Translations under genes and position numbers: made by a program
Assembly: GCF_005047595.1 (NCBI RefSeq)
Contig: NZ_SUPL01000003.1
Location: 124,001-188,000, forward strand
Source: Pontimicrobium aquaticum
GTDB taxonomy: Bacteria; Bacteroidota; Bacteroidia; Flavobacteriales; Flavobacteriaceae
Direction of reading: 5' to 3'
DNA length: 64,000 nucleotides
The notes under the pieces: generated by a model
Databases searched by the model: none
What the model was told of the DNA's origin: nothing
What the model saw: the letters and a program-made list of their open reading frames with translations, nothing else
Part shown: positions 16,440-25,996 of the stretch, piece after piece
How the letters are laid out: every line of letters starts with the position of its first letter
Position numbering within the stretch: the stretch's first letter is position 1

Positions 16440-17474
16440 TTAATAAGTTTGTATTAGTTCTTGCTGTAACACATTGTTTTCTCCACGCATTTGCATAATT
16501 ACTTTTCGGGTGTCAAAATTAATTTTTAATAACCCAAAACTTAAATCAGACACTACTCTCCCTTCTCTATATTGATTTGGCTCACCATCAAAACTACTAT
16601 ACGAATGTGTCATACCACTTGAAGTGAAATCAATTAATGGATAATCAACACCTCCTATTGCGGTTTTAGAAAACTCAGAAATATGTCTGTCGCCAGATAA
16701 TACAATAACTCCCTTAGCCTTAGAATCGCTTATCAAAGCTTTAAGCCTATCAAATTCATGTGGCATTGTTCCCCAAGTTTCGAATCCATGTTCGGATGAC
16801 AAAAATTGAATACTACTCACAATTAAATTGAAATCGGCTTTTGAAGTTTTTAATTCTTGCTCCAACCATTGCCACTGTGCATCACCTAACATAGTCCCTT
16901 CTCCATATGGATTTGGCTGATAACGCTTTTCAGGATTATCAGAAGGTGTTAAAGCACTTCTAAAATAACGAGTGTCCAAAATAATAACTTTTACGCTGCC
17001 TCTATCTGTTTTTATAACCTCAGCATGATACACGCCTTCGCGTTCTCTCCTAGGATCTGTTTTTGAAACTCCCATAAAATCTAAAAATAACTGTTGACTT
17101 TCTGCCTTTGCAACATATTCTAAACCTCCATCATTTAAACCATAATCATGATCATCCCAAGTACCTAGTATCTTCATACTATTAACAATCTCACTATAGC
17201 CTTCTTGCTCACGTTGTTGCTGGTAGTGCTGTGACATTAATTCCATATCATCGGTATCTGAGTAAATAACATCTCCTCCCCAAACCCAAGCTATTGGGCT
17301 ATTCTCTAAAACAGGTTTCCAAAGCTTATTTTCAAATGTTTGTCTGTTACATGAACCAAAAGCAATGACCAAATCATTCTCAATAGGCGCATTGTTTTTT
17401 ACCTCTACATTATTATTATTCTTGCAAGAAAAAATTACAAGAGCAATTAATAAGTACTTAACAACTTTTTTCAT
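16440..17474 (-). CDS. PhoD-like alkaline phosphatase family lipoprotein
   Basis: A 344-residue exported phosphoesterase. The signal sequence ends in a lipobox (VIFSCKNN, Cys near residue 17). The metallophosphatase core shows [37 protein letters not shown] and LSGDRHISE, in the order expected for PhoD-like enzymes. It would hydrolyse phosphate esters in the periplasm or on the cell surface. The substrate is unknown, and there is no T9SS tail. A -7-like box at 17501-17508 precedes the gene, which is divergent from nrnA. Confidence 0.88.
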   Translation of the reverse strand: MKKVVKYLLIALVIFSCKNNNNVEVKNNAPIENDLVIAFGSCNRQTFENKLWKPVLENSPIAWVWGGDVIYSDTDDMELMSQHYQQQREQEGYSEIVNSMKILGTWDDHDYGLNDGGLEYVAKAESQQLFLDFMGVSKTDPRREREGVYHAEVIKTDRGSVKVIILDTRYFRSALTPSDNPEKRYQPNPYGEGTMLGDAQWQWLEQELKTSKADFNLIVSSIQFLSSEHGFETWGTMPHEFDRLKALISDSKAKGVIVLSGDRHISEFSKTAIGGVDYPLIDFTSSGMTHSYSSFDGEPNQYREGRVVSDLSFGLLKINFDTRKVIMQMRGENNVLQQELIQTY

Positions 17475-17500
17475 TGGTTTATAAAAGATTAATTTTTACA

Positions 17501-17508
17501 CAAAAGTA
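17501..17508 (-). promoter_or_regulatory. Putative -7 box upstream of the PhoD-like gene
   Basis: TACTTTTG on the minus strand matches TAnnTTTG, 26 nt upstream of the start codon. No TTG is found at a suitable distance. Confidence 0.35.
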
Positions 17509-17556
17509 GCATAATACTTTTAAAGGATTTGTTATTAAATTGTATCTTCGCATCTT

Positions 17557-18573
17557 ATGACTAAAAGAGAGATTTCTGAAATAAAAGCCTTATTACAATC
17601 ACCTAAAAAAATAGTGATTGTACCTCATAAAAATCCTGATGGAGATGCTATGGGTTCTAGTTTAGGGCTATACCATTACCTTAAATTGTTTAACCACCAT
17701 ATTAGTGTAATCACTCCAAACGATTATCCCAATTTTTTAAAATGGCTTCCTGGAGACGAACTTGTAATAAAGTACGACAACAACAAAGCTGCCGCAGATG
17801 AGTTAATTATAAATGCAGATATTATTTTTACTTTAGATTTTAATGCTTTACATAGAACTGGCAATATGGAAACCATTTTAACAGAGGCAGATGGAATTAA
17901 AATATTAATAGACCATCACCAACAACCAGACAATTATGCTAAATATATTTATTCTGATGTTACAATATGCTCAACAGCTCAAATGATTTATCATTTTATT
18001 GACATGTTGGGAGATTTAAAACTTTTAAACTCAAACATTAGCACCTGCCTTTATACAGGGATTATGACAGATACTGGTTCATTTAGATTCAGGTCAACAA
18101 CAAGCACCACACATCATGTTGTTGCAAATCTTATTGATAATGGTGCCGATAACGCGCAAATACATAACAATGTTTATGACACAAATAGTTATAATCGTTT
18201 ACAATTATTAGGTCGTGCCCTTAACAATTTAAATTTTATTGAAGAGTTAAACACAGCCTACATTATATTATCACAAAAAGAGCTTAATAAATATAATTTT
18301 CAAAAAGGGGACACCGAAGGTGTTGTAAACTATGCTTTATCTTTAAAAGGTGTGAAGTTTGCTGTTATTTTTATAGAAAACCAAAAAGAAAGCATCATAA
18401 AAATATCTCTAAGATCCAAAGGCAATTTTGATGTAAACACCTTCGCCAGACAACATTTTAATGGTGGTGGACACACAAATGCTGCTGGTGGAAGAAGCGA
18501 ATTAAGCCTAAAAAAAACAGTTGAAAAATTTATTAGTATCTTACCAACCTATAAAAATGACCTCAAATCATGA
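17557..18573 (+). CDS. nrnA: Oligoribonuclease / pAp phosphatase (DHH family)
   Basis: Degrades nano-RNA and 3'-phosphoadenosine 5'-phosphate. DHH-domain motifs are PHKNPDGDAMGSS near residues 23-35, LDFNALHRTG, IDHHQQPDNY near 125-134 and GIMTDTGSFRF. The DHHA1 RNA-binding signature GGGHTNAAGG is near 308-317. The length of 338 fits NrnA. Its end overlaps gldI by 4 nt (ATGA). A TATCTTCG box (17543-17550) lies only 6 nt before the ATG, suggesting a very short leader. Confidence 0.93.
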   Translation: MTKREISEIKALLQSPKKIVIVPHKNPDGDAMGSSLGLYHYLKLFNHHISVITPNDYPNFLKWLPGDELVIKYDNNKAAADELIINADIIFTLDFNALHRTGNMETILTEADGIKILIDHHQQPDNYAKYIYSDVTICSTAQMIYHFIDMLGDLKLLNSNISTCLYTGIMTDTGSFRFRSTTSTTHHVVANLIDNGADNAQIHNNVYDTNSYNRLQLLGRALNNLNFIEELNTAYIILSQKELNKYNFQKGDTEGVVNYALSLKGVKFAVIFIENQKESIIKISLRSKGNFDVNTFARQHFNGGGHTNAAGGRSELSLKKTVEKFISILPTYKNDLKS

Positions 18574-19115
18574 AAAGACTACTAATTTTCACCTTAACGT
18601 GTTGTATGCTTTTGGGATGTAAGTCTCCAGAAGCTAGACGTCCTGTATCTGTAAAAACAGGCTCATTTATTGATGCCTCTGTAGAGCGAAATAAAAAACT
18701 CAACAAAGCCGAACGAAATAAAATATTAGAATTAATAAAGAAAGACTCAAGCTCAGAATATATAGCTTCCGAAAACGGTTTTTGGTATCGTTACGATACT
18801 AAAATTGAAGAAGAAAGCATTACACCAGAATTTGGCGATATTGTTAGTTTTAATTACGAAGTATCCGATTTAAATGGAAACACAATTTATTCAGAAGAAG
18901 AGCTAAAAACAAAAAACTATGCCATGGATAAAGAAGAATTATTTTCTGGCTTAAGAGAAGGTTTAAAGCTTATGAAAGCTGGTGAAACAGTTACCTTTTT
19001 ATTCCCATCTCAAAAAGCTTTTGGCTATTATGGCGATTCTAATAAAATTGGAACCAATATTCCTTTAATATGTAACGTAACTATAAATACAATAACTCAA
19101 AAAGAAACTAATTAA
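18570..19115 (+). CDS. gldI: Gliding-motility peptidyl-prolyl isomerase GldI
   Basis: A 181-residue FKBP-type lipoprotein with a lipobox MLLGCKSP near residues 13-20. The FKBP domain spans about 85-175, with FGDIVSFNYEV, SGLREGLKLMKAGETVTFLFPS and AFGYYGD. In Flavobacterium johnsoniae GldI is required for gliding and supports folding of T9SS components. Here it lies between nrnA and a second prolyl isomerase, as in other Flavobacteriaceae. Whether this strain glides cannot be told from one gene. Confidence 0.9.
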   Translation: MKRLLIFTLTCCMLLGCKSPEARRPVSVKTGSFIDASVERNKKLNKAERNKILELIKKDSSSEYIASENGFWYRYDTKIEEESITPEFGDIVSFNYEVSDLNGNTIYSEEELKTKNYAMDKEELFSGLREGLKLMKAGETVTFLFPSQKAFGYYGDSNKIGTNIPLICNVTINTITQKETN

Positions 19116-19118
19116 ACA

Positions 19119-20291
19119 ATGAAGATTTTTAAACATTCTATGAAAATTATTCTACTAGCTTTATTTACAACAGTACTATCTTGTGATGAAAAATATCCAG
19201 ATTTAGGAGACGGTTTATTCGCCGAAATAGTAACTAATAAAGGCACGATGGTGGCTAAATTACATTATAAGAAAACACCAGTAACAGTTGCAAATTTTGT
19301 TGCCTTAGCCGAAGGAAATCATCCAATGGTTGATAGTGTTTATAAAGGAAAAAAGTTTTATAACGGTTTAATATTTCATCGTGTGATGAATGATTTCATG
19401 ATTCAAGGTGGTGACCCTTTAGGTACTGGTAGAGGAAATCCAGGATACCGTTTTGGCGATGAGTTTGATGACACATTAAAACATGATAAACCAGGAATTT
19501 TATCTATGGCTAATAGTGGTCCAGGCACAAATGGTAGCCAGTTTTTTATTACCGAAAAACCAACACCATGGTTAGATAATATTCATACTGTTTTTGGTGA
19601 ATTAGCTTTAGGGCTTGAAATACAAGATACTATCTCTAATGTACAAGTTGAAGCAGGGAATAAACCAGCTGAAGATGTTGTAATAGAAGAAATTAATATA
19701 GTAAGACAAGGTTTTGAAGCTCGAAAATATGATGCTGTAAAGACTTGGGAAACTGAATTACCTTTACTTGAAGAAAAAGCAAAAGAAAAAAAGATAGCTG
19801 CTCTTAAAAAAGCTGAGGAAGAAAGAAAAAAAGCCGAAGAAATGGCTCAAAATGCTGCAAACGAGTTTTTACCAACAATAAACGATTACAAAGCTAAAAC
19901 TAAAGCATTGCCATCAGGATTAATGATGTACACTATAAAGGAAGGCAATGGAGAAAAGCCAAAACAAGGTCAAAAAGCTAAAGTTTGGTATGAAGGCTAT
20001 TTTACTGATGGTAAATTACTTGACACAAATAGAAAAGAAATTGCCGAAAAACACGGACAGTACAATCAAATGAGAGAGCAGCAACAAGGTTATGCACCAA
20101 TGCCAACTCAAATAGGACCAGATGCTCAAATGATTGCTGGTTTTAACGAAGGATTGGCTAATATGAAGGTTGGAGATAAAGTATTTTTGTACATACCTTC
20201 TCATTTAGCTTGGGGAGAAAACGGAAGGCCTCCAGTAAAACCTAATACAGATGTAGTATTTATCGTTGAAATGGTAGAAATAGTAAAATAA
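19119..20291 (+). CDS. Cyclophilin-FKBP fusion peptidyl-prolyl isomerase lipoprotein
   Basis: A 390-residue exported protein with a signal peptide and lipobox (TVLSCDEK). Residues about 33-205 are a cyclophilin domain (NFVALAEGN, FHRVMNDFMIQGGDP, GTNGSQFFIT, HTVFGEL). A charged helical linker follows (about 215-255, repeated KKAEEERKKAEEM). Residues about 260-390 are an FKBP domain (GQKAKVWYEGYFTDGKLLDTN, GFNEGLANMKVGDKVFLYIPS). Both active-site patterns look intact, so two unrelated isomerase folds are joined in one chain. It starts 3 nt after gldI. A strong terminator follows. Confidence 0.93.
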   Translation: MKIFKHSMKIILLALFTTVLSCDEKYPDLGDGLFAEIVTNKGTMVAKLHYKKTPVTVANFVALAEGNHPMVDSVYKGKKFYNGLIFHRVMNDFMIQGGDPLGTGRGNPGYRFGDEFDDTLKHDKPGILSMANSGPGTNGSQFFITEKPTPWLDNIHTVFGELALGLEIQDTISNVQVEAGNKPAEDVVIEEINIVRQGFEARKYDAVKTWETELPLLEEKAKEKKIAALKKAEEERKKAEEMAQNAANEFLPTINDYKAKTKALPSGLMMYTIKEGNGEKPKQGQKAKVWYEGYFTDGKLLDTNRKEIAEKHGQYNQMREQQQGYAPMPTQIGPDAQMIAGFNEGLANMKVGDKVFLYIPSHLAWGENGRPPVKPNTDVVFIVEMVEIVK

Positions 20292-20309
20292 GTACAACTA
20301 ATAAAATAT

Positions 20310-20343
20310 AAAAAGAGCAGCTATATTATAGCTGCTCTTTTTA
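20310..20343. terminator. Bidirectional intrinsic terminator
   Basis: A 16-bp perfect stem (20310-20325 with 20327-20342) built from AGAGCAGCTATA, around a single T and flanked by A and T runs. It lies between the isomerase gene and the convergent pepD stop. Confidence 0.85.
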
Positions 20344-21798
20344 TTACTTTTTTGGTATGCTTTTGAGAATCTCTAAAACAAATTTCCAATATTTTTGAAC
20401 TGATGATATTTGCGCTCTTTCATCAGGTGAATGAGCTCCCTTAATGTTAGGTCCAAAACTTATCATTTCCATGTCTGGGTAATTTGTTCCTAAAATTCCG
20501 CATTCTAAGCCTGCATGACAAGCAGCTACATGAGGCTCTTCATTGTTTAATTTAACATACAACTCTCGCATCACTTTTAAAATTGAAGATTCCATATTTG
20601 GTGTCCATCCTGGATAACTACCTGAGAATTCAACCTCACATCCTATTAATTCGAAAGTAGCTCGAATTTTATTAGCTAAATCCATTTTAGAAGATTCAAC
20701 TGATGACCTTGTTAAACATAATATTTTAATCTCTCCATCCTTAACCAAAACCCTAGCTACGTTATTTGAGGTCTCGACTAAATCAGGAATATCAGCACTC
20801 ATACTATACACACCATTATGTGCGGCATATATCGCCTTAATTAAGTTTCTACCAAAATCTCTTACAACCATTTTAGAAGGTGTGTTTGTTGAACCAAATT
20901 CTATTTCTAAATTTGGCTCAGTTGTTTTCAACTCCTTTTTAATACTTTTTATTTCTTCCTGAAAACTGCTTTGAATAAGCTCAGTATTATTTTTATGAAA
21001 AACTACAGTCGCAACACTTTCTCTAGGTATGGCATTTCGCAATCCACCTCCATCAATTTCAGAAATTTGAATTACGCTAATTACAGAATATAAAAGTCTG
21101 TTCATTATTTTATTGGCATTCCCTAATCCTTCATGAATTTGCATTCCTGAGTGTCCGCCATTAAGTCCTTTGACTTCAATTTTAAATGCCATAAAATCCT
21201 CCGGAACAGGATCTTCAGCATAAGTTCTTGTAGCAGTAACATCGATTCCTCCAGCGCAACCCACACCAATTTCGTCATCTTCTTCAGTATCTAGATTCAG
21301 TAATATTTCGCCTTTTAAAACATCACCCTTTAAACCCATAGCTCCTGTCATTCCGGTTTCTTCATCAATGGTAAATAAAGCTTCAATAGCTGGATGTGCT
21401 ATAGAATTGCTTTCTAGAATTGCCATAATAGTAGCCACTCCTAACCCATTATCGGCTCCTAAAGTGGTTCCTTTTGCTTTTACCCAATCGCCTTCAACAT
21501 ACATGTCTATGCCTTGCGTATCGAAATCAAAAGATGTCTCAGCATTTTTTTGGTGTACCATATCTAAATGAGACTGCATTACAATCATCTTTCTATCTTC
21601 CATTCCATTGGAAGCAGGCTTTCTTATAATAACATTTCCCACTTCATCGACTATGGTTTCAAGTCCTAAGTTTTTACCAAAATTTTTCATAAATGCAATA
21701 ACTTTGTCTTCTTTTTTGGAAGGTCTTGGAACTGCATTTAAATCGGCAAATTTATTCCACAATACTTTTGGCTCTAGATTTCTTATTTCTGAATTCAT
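20344..21798 (-). CDS. pepD: Aminoacyl-histidine dipeptidase (Xaa-His dipeptidase)
   Basis: A 484-residue cytosolic M20 metallopeptidase that hydrolyses dipeptides such as carnosine-type Xaa-His. Metal and catalytic motifs are MQSHLDMVHQ near residues 74-83, LGADNGLGVA near 112-121, IDEETGMTGAMGL near 142-154 and LNLDTEEDDE. The dimerisation (lid) domain follows (KGLNGGHSGMQIHEG). The length fits PepD. No signal peptide is present. It is convergent with the isomerase gene and divergent from the DUF3810 gene. Confidence 0.95.
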   Translation of the reverse strand: MNSEIRNLEPKVLWNKFADLNAVPRPSKKEDKVIAFMKNFGKNLGLETIVDEVGNVIIRKPASNGMEDRKMIVMQSHLDMVHQKNAETSFDFDTQGIDMYVEGDWVKAKGTTLGADNGLGVATIMAILESNSIAHPAIEALFTIDEETGMTGAMGLKGDVLKGEILLNLDTEEDDEIGVGCAGGIDVTATRTYAEDPVPEDFMAFKIEVKGLNGGHSGMQIHEGLGNANKIMNRLLYSVISVIQISEIDGGGLRNAIPRESVATVVFHKNNTELIQSSFQEEIKSIKKELKTTEPNLEIEFGSTNTPSKMVVRDFGRNLIKAIYAAHNGVYSMSADIPDLVETSNNVARVLVKDGEIKILCLTRSSVESSKMDLANKIRATFELIGCEVEFSGSYPGWTPNMESSILKVMRELYVKLNNEEPHVAACHAGLECGILGTNYPDMEMISFGPNIKGAHSPDERAQISSVQKYWKFVLEILKSIPKK

Positions 21799-21820
21799 GT
21801 CTCTATAAATTATAGTTTTA

Positions 21821-21828
21821 CAAAGGTA
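21821..21828 (-). promoter_or_regulatory. Putative -7 box of pepD
   Basis: TACCTTTG on the minus strand matches TAnnTTTG, 22 nt upstream of the pepD ATG. No TTG partner is at the usual distance, so support is partial. Confidence 0.35.
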
Positions 21829-21859
21829 TATAAGTAAATAAAAGAATTATTAAACTATT

Positions 21860-22942
21860 ATGTATTTTTGGATAATGCTGAACAAGAAAAAACTAATCAT
21901 CGCTTTAAGTATTATTCCACAATACTTTATTATAAAGATTTTGGCTAACTACCCTAAATTTATTGAAACGTATTACAGTGGTGGCTTATACCAATTTACC
22001 TCAAAAATTTTAAGATATGCATTTGGGTGGTTGCCTTTTTCAGTTGGGGATACACTTTACACAATTGCAGGAATTTATGTTTTAAGATGGTTAGTTATAC
22101 ATAGAAAACGCTTAAGATTAGATACTAAAAACTGGTTTATTGATGTGTTTTCGGCTATCTCAGTTGGTTATTTGGCGTTTCATTTATTTTGGGGATTAAA
22201 TTATTATCGGATTCCTGTATATAAATCACTTAATATAGATTACAAATACACAACCGAAGAATTAATACAAGTAACCGAAGCCTTTATAGAGAAAGCTAAC
22301 ATTATACAAGAGACAATTACAAATAACGATACTGTTAAAGTAACAATGCCTTATAGTAAAAAAGAATTATTTAAAAGTACACTAAATGGATATCAGTCCT
22401 TAGGTAAAAAACATCCTATTTTTAATTATCAAGCCAATAGCATTAAGCAATCTATATACAGTTTACCACTTACATACATGGGATTTAGTGGTTACTTAAA
22501 TCCGTTTACCAACGAAGCTCAAATAGATGGTTTAATTCCTTTATATCAATATCCAGCTACTGCCTGTCATGAGCAAGCTCATCAATTAGGGTATGCTGCA
22601 GAAAACGAAACCAATTTTATTGGCTATTTAGCAGCAATACATAATTCTGATATTTATTTTAAATATTCAGGATATGTTTCGGCTTTAAGGCAATGCTTAA
22701 ATGAAGTTTACAGACGAGATAAGGATAATTACGAAGTCTTAAGAAAAAAAATTAACAAAGGTATTTTGTTAAACTATCAAGAATCGTATAATTTTTGGAC
22801 GGCATATGAAAACCCTCTTGAACCAATTTTTAAAGTAATTTATAGTAATTTTTTAAAAGCTAACAATCAAGACAAAGGCATAGAGAGCTATAGCTATGCT
22901 GTTGCATTGCTGGTAAACTACTATAAAAACAACCCAATTTAA
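21860..22942 (+). CDS. DUF3810 membrane protein with a zincin-like motif
   Basis: A 360-residue protein with three N-terminal membrane helices (about residues 8-115) and a large extracytoplasmic domain. CHEQAHQLGYAAENETNF near 237-254 contains an HExxH-like HEQAH and a downstream ENE, suggesting a metallopeptidase fold. No activity is documented for the family as far as I know. The start could also be the ATG at 21875 (MLNKKK). A TATTTTTG box at 21863-21870 overlaps the upstream start and favours the later one if it is functional. Confidence 0.85.
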   Translation: MYFWIMLNKKKLIIALSIIPQYFIIKILANYPKFIETYYSGGLYQFTSKILRYAFGWLPFSVGDTLYTIAGIYVLRWLVIHRKRLRLDTKNWFIDVFSAISVGYLAFHLFWGLNYYRIPVYKSLNIDYKYTTEELIQVTEAFIEKANIIQETITNNDTVKVTMPYSKKELFKSTLNGYQSLGKKHPIFNYQANSIKQSIYSLPLTYMGFSGYLNPFTNEAQIDGLIPLYQYPATACHEQAHQLGYAAENETNFIGYLAAIHNSDIYFKYSGYVSALRQCLNEVYRRDKDNYEVLRKKINKGILLNYQESYNFWTAYENPLEPIFKVIYSNFLKANNQDKGIESYSYAVALLVNYYKNNPI

Positions 22943-23022
22943 AACGTTAAAAAAATCTTAACATAACATTACTGCTTTCTTAATTATTATATTTATGGTT
23001 CTAAATTTATAACCAACCAAAT

Positions 23023-25983
23023 ATGATTAAAAAGTATCTTATTTTAATGATGCTTTTGTGTACATTTTCGTTAATGGCCCAAGAGCATGTCCCAAAAAAT
23101 GATGGTGTAAAATCTATAAACACAAATTACACGGTATTTACCAATGCTAAAATTTATGTGACGCCAACACAAGTAATAGACAAAGGCACGCTACTTATCC
23201 ATAATGGAAAAGTAGTGGCGACAGGAACCACAGTAAACATTCCTGTAAATGCTGTAGTAATCGATGTTTCAGGAAAAAGCATTTACCCTTCTTTTATTGA
23301 TTTATACTCCTCTTTTGGAGTAGAAAAACCAAAACGCCAAAATGGCGGCAGCCGATATGATGCCAACAGAGAAGGTTTTTATTGGAATGATCACATTCGT
23401 CCAGAACAAAATGCTGTAGACTATTTTGAATACGATTCTAAAACAGCAACAGCACTTCGAAAAGCAGGGTTTGGGGTTGTAAACACCCATTTACAAGATG
23501 GTATTATGCGAGGTACAGGAGCCCTAGTAGCACTAACTAATGAAGGTGGTAATGGCGAACGCATTTTAAATGACAGGTCTGCAGATTATCTATCTCTAAG
23601 CAAAAGTGTTAAAACCTCTCAATCCTACCCAAGTTCTCTTATGGGAACTTTAGCACTAATAAGACAAGTACATCATGATGCCGATTGGTATGCTAAAGGA
23701 GGTATTACTATTAAAGATCGTTCACTTGAAGCCTTTAATAAAAATAAAGGTATTGTAAAAATAATAGCTGCAGGAAGCAAAATAAATGCCCTGCGTGTTG
23801 ATAAAGTTGGAGATGAGTTTAATACACAATATGTAATTTTAGGAGGAGGAGACGAATATGAACGCATTAAAGATATTAAGGCTACAAATGCCTCGTTTAT
23901 TTTACCCTTAAATTTCCCTAAAGCTTATGACGTAGAAGATACCTTCGCCGCAAGTGTTCTGGACCTATCTACAATGCGAGAATGGAACCAAAGGCCTTCT
24001 AACCCAAAAGCTTTAGCTGATAATGGGATCACATTCTCCTTTACAGTAGATGGATTAAAATCGCCAGATATGCTTAATGCCAATATCATGAAAGCTATTG
24101 AGTACGGTTTAGATAAAACCAAAGCATTAGAAGCATTAACAACAGTACCTGCACAAATTTTAGGGCAACCAAATAAAATTGGTTCTCTTAAAAATGGTGC
24201 CTATGCCAACTTTTTAATTACCTCAGGAGAACTTTTTAATAAAGGCACAAAAATTTATGAAAACTGGGTAAAAGGAGAAAGAAATGTCATTAACGACATG
24301 ACGGTTAAAGATATTGATGGTGATTATGCTTTTACAATGGCTGGAACAACCTATGATATTTCTATTTCAGGTTCATCAAGTAAACCTAAAGCAGACGTAA
24401 AAAGTAATGGTAAACAATTAGGGGCAAAAATCACTTATAAAGATAATTGGGTAAACCTAACATTCACGAGTACAGATACCACCAAACAAGAATTTATGAG
24501 ATTCACTTCAAGGGTAAATCAAGGAGATAACCTTAGTGGAAAACTTATAGATCCTAATGGTAACAGTGTTTTTGTTGTTGCTCAAAAAGCATCAAATGAT
24601 GATGGCAAAGGCAATGAGATGACTAAACGAGGTGGTAAAGCTAAAGATGTAAAAATGGTTCCTGTTACCTATCCAAACGGTGCTTATGGTGTTTCACAAC
24701 TACCAAAGCAAGAAACGGTTTTATTTAAAAATGCTACTGTTTGGAGCAATGAATCTGATGGCATCCTTAAAAACACAGACGTGTTGATTAAAGAGGGAAA
24801 AATTGCCAAAATAGGAACCAACTTAAGTAATCGTAATGCAACCGTTGTAGATGCCACAGGAAAGCATTTAACTGCTGGAATTATTGATGAACACTCACAT
24901 TTAGCCGCAGCCAGTATTAATGAAGGAGGACAAAACTCGTCGGCAGAAGTAACTATTGAAGATGTTCTTGATCCGGAAGACATTGGTATTTATAGAAACC
25001 TTGCAGGTGGTGTGACTTCTATTCAAATTTTACATGGCTCAGCTAACCCTATTGGAGGACGTTCTGCTATCATAAAATTAAAATGGGGAGAATCAGCTGA
25101 TGGACTTATCAACAAGAATGCTCCTAAGTTTATAAAATTTGCCCTTGGTGAAAATGTAAAGCAATCACGTTCACAAAACGGAACACGTTTTCCAAGAACC
25201 AGAATGGGAGTTGAACAATTGTTTATAGACAACTTCACAAGAGCTAAAGAATATGATGCTAAAAAGAAAAACGGACAACCATTCAGGTATGATCTGGAAA
25301 TGGAAACATTAGCAGAAATATTGAATGGTGAACGCTTTATAAGCTGTCACTCATATGTTCAATCAGAAATTAACATGATGATGAAAGTGGCTGAAAGATT
25401 TGGTTTTAAAATGAATACGTTCACACACATCCTTGAAGGTTATAAAGTTGCAGACATTATGAAAGAACATGGTGTAGGTGCTTCAACTTTTAGTGATTGG
25501 TGGGCTTACAAATATGAGGTTAATGATGCCATTCCTTACAATGCATCAATTATGCACAATGTAGGAATTACCACAGCTATTAATAGTGATGATGGCGAAA
25601 TGTCTAGACGTTTAAATCAAGAAGCGGCTAAAACCATGAAATATGGTGGCGTTAGTGAAGAAGATGCATGGAAAATGGTAACGCTTAATCCTGCAAAATT
25701 ATTACATATTGATAATCGTGTTGGTAGTATTAAAGTAGGAAAAGATGCTGATGTTGTTTTGTGGAGTGACAACCCTTTATCAGTATACGCTAAAGCAGAA
25801 AAAACCATGATAGAAGGAGCTACTTATTTTGATATTGAAAAAGACAAACAAATGCGTTTAAAAATCAAGCAAGAACGTAGCGAATTAATGTCAATGATGT
25901 TGCAAGAAAAAAATAAAGGCATGAAAACGCAACCTATTAAAGTAAAAGAAAAGCAACTTCTTCATTGTGATTCAATGGACTAA
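23023..25983 (+). CDS. Large exported double amidohydrolase
   Basis: A 986-residue protein with a signal peptide (ending SLMAQ) and two amidohydrolase-type modules. The N-terminal module (about 35-430) has the flanking beta-sandwich and GSLKNGAYANFLI, but the HxH site reads YPSFIDLYSSFG, so the metal ligands are lost. The C-terminal module (about 560-970) keeps DEHSHL near 626-631, SCHSY, THILEG and NSDDGE. It should therefore be a metal-dependent periplasmic hydrolase of the imidazolonepropionase-like group; the substrate is unknown. It is followed 13 nt later by a related gene. Confidence 0.9.
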   Translation: MIKKYLILMMLLCTFSLMAQEHVPKNDGVKSINTNYTVFTNAKIYVTPTQVIDKGTLLIHNGKVVATGTTVNIPVNAVVIDVSGKSIYPSFIDLYSSFGVEKPKRQNGGSRYDANREGFYWNDHIRPEQNAVDYFEYDSKTATALRKAGFGVVNTHLQDGIMRGTGALVALTNEGGNGERILNDRSADYLSLSKSVKTSQSYPSSLMGTLALIRQVHHDADWYAKGGITIKDRSLEAFNKNKGIVKIIAAGSKINALRVDKVGDEFNTQYVILGGGDEYERIKDIKATNASFILPLNFPKAYDVEDTFAASVLDLSTMREWNQRPSNPKALADNGITFSFTVDGLKSPDMLNANIMKAIEYGLDKTKALEALTTVPAQILGQPNKIGSLKNGAYANFLITSGELFNKGTKIYENWVKGERNVINDMTVKDIDGDYAFTMAGTTYDISISGSSSKPKADVKSNGKQLGAKITYKDNWVNLTFTSTDTTKQEFMRFTSRVNQGDNLSGKLIDPNGNSVFVVAQKASNDDGKGNEMTKRGGKAKDVKMVPVTYPNGAYGVSQLPKQETVLFKNATVWSNESDGILKNTDVLIKEGKIAKIGTNLSNRNATVVDATGKHLTAGIIDEHSHLAAASINEGGQNSSAEVTIEDVLDPEDIGIYRNLAGGVTSIQILHGSANPIGGRSAIIKLKWGESADGLINKNAPKFIKFALGENVKQSRSQNGTRFPRTRMGVEQLFIDNFTRAKEYDAKKKNGQPFRYDLEMETLAEILNGERFISCHSYVQSEINMMMKVAERFGFKMNTFTHILEGYKVADIMKEHGVGASTFSDWWAYKYEVNDAIPYNASIMHNVGITTAINSDDGEMSRRLNQEAAKTMKYGGVSEEDAWKMVTLNPAKLLHIDNRVGSIKVGKDADVVLWSDNPLSVYAKAEKTMIEGATYFDIEKDKQMRLKIKQERSELMSMMLQEKNKGMKTQPIKVKEKQLLHCDSMD

Positions 25984-25996
25984 ATAAAAATAAATT

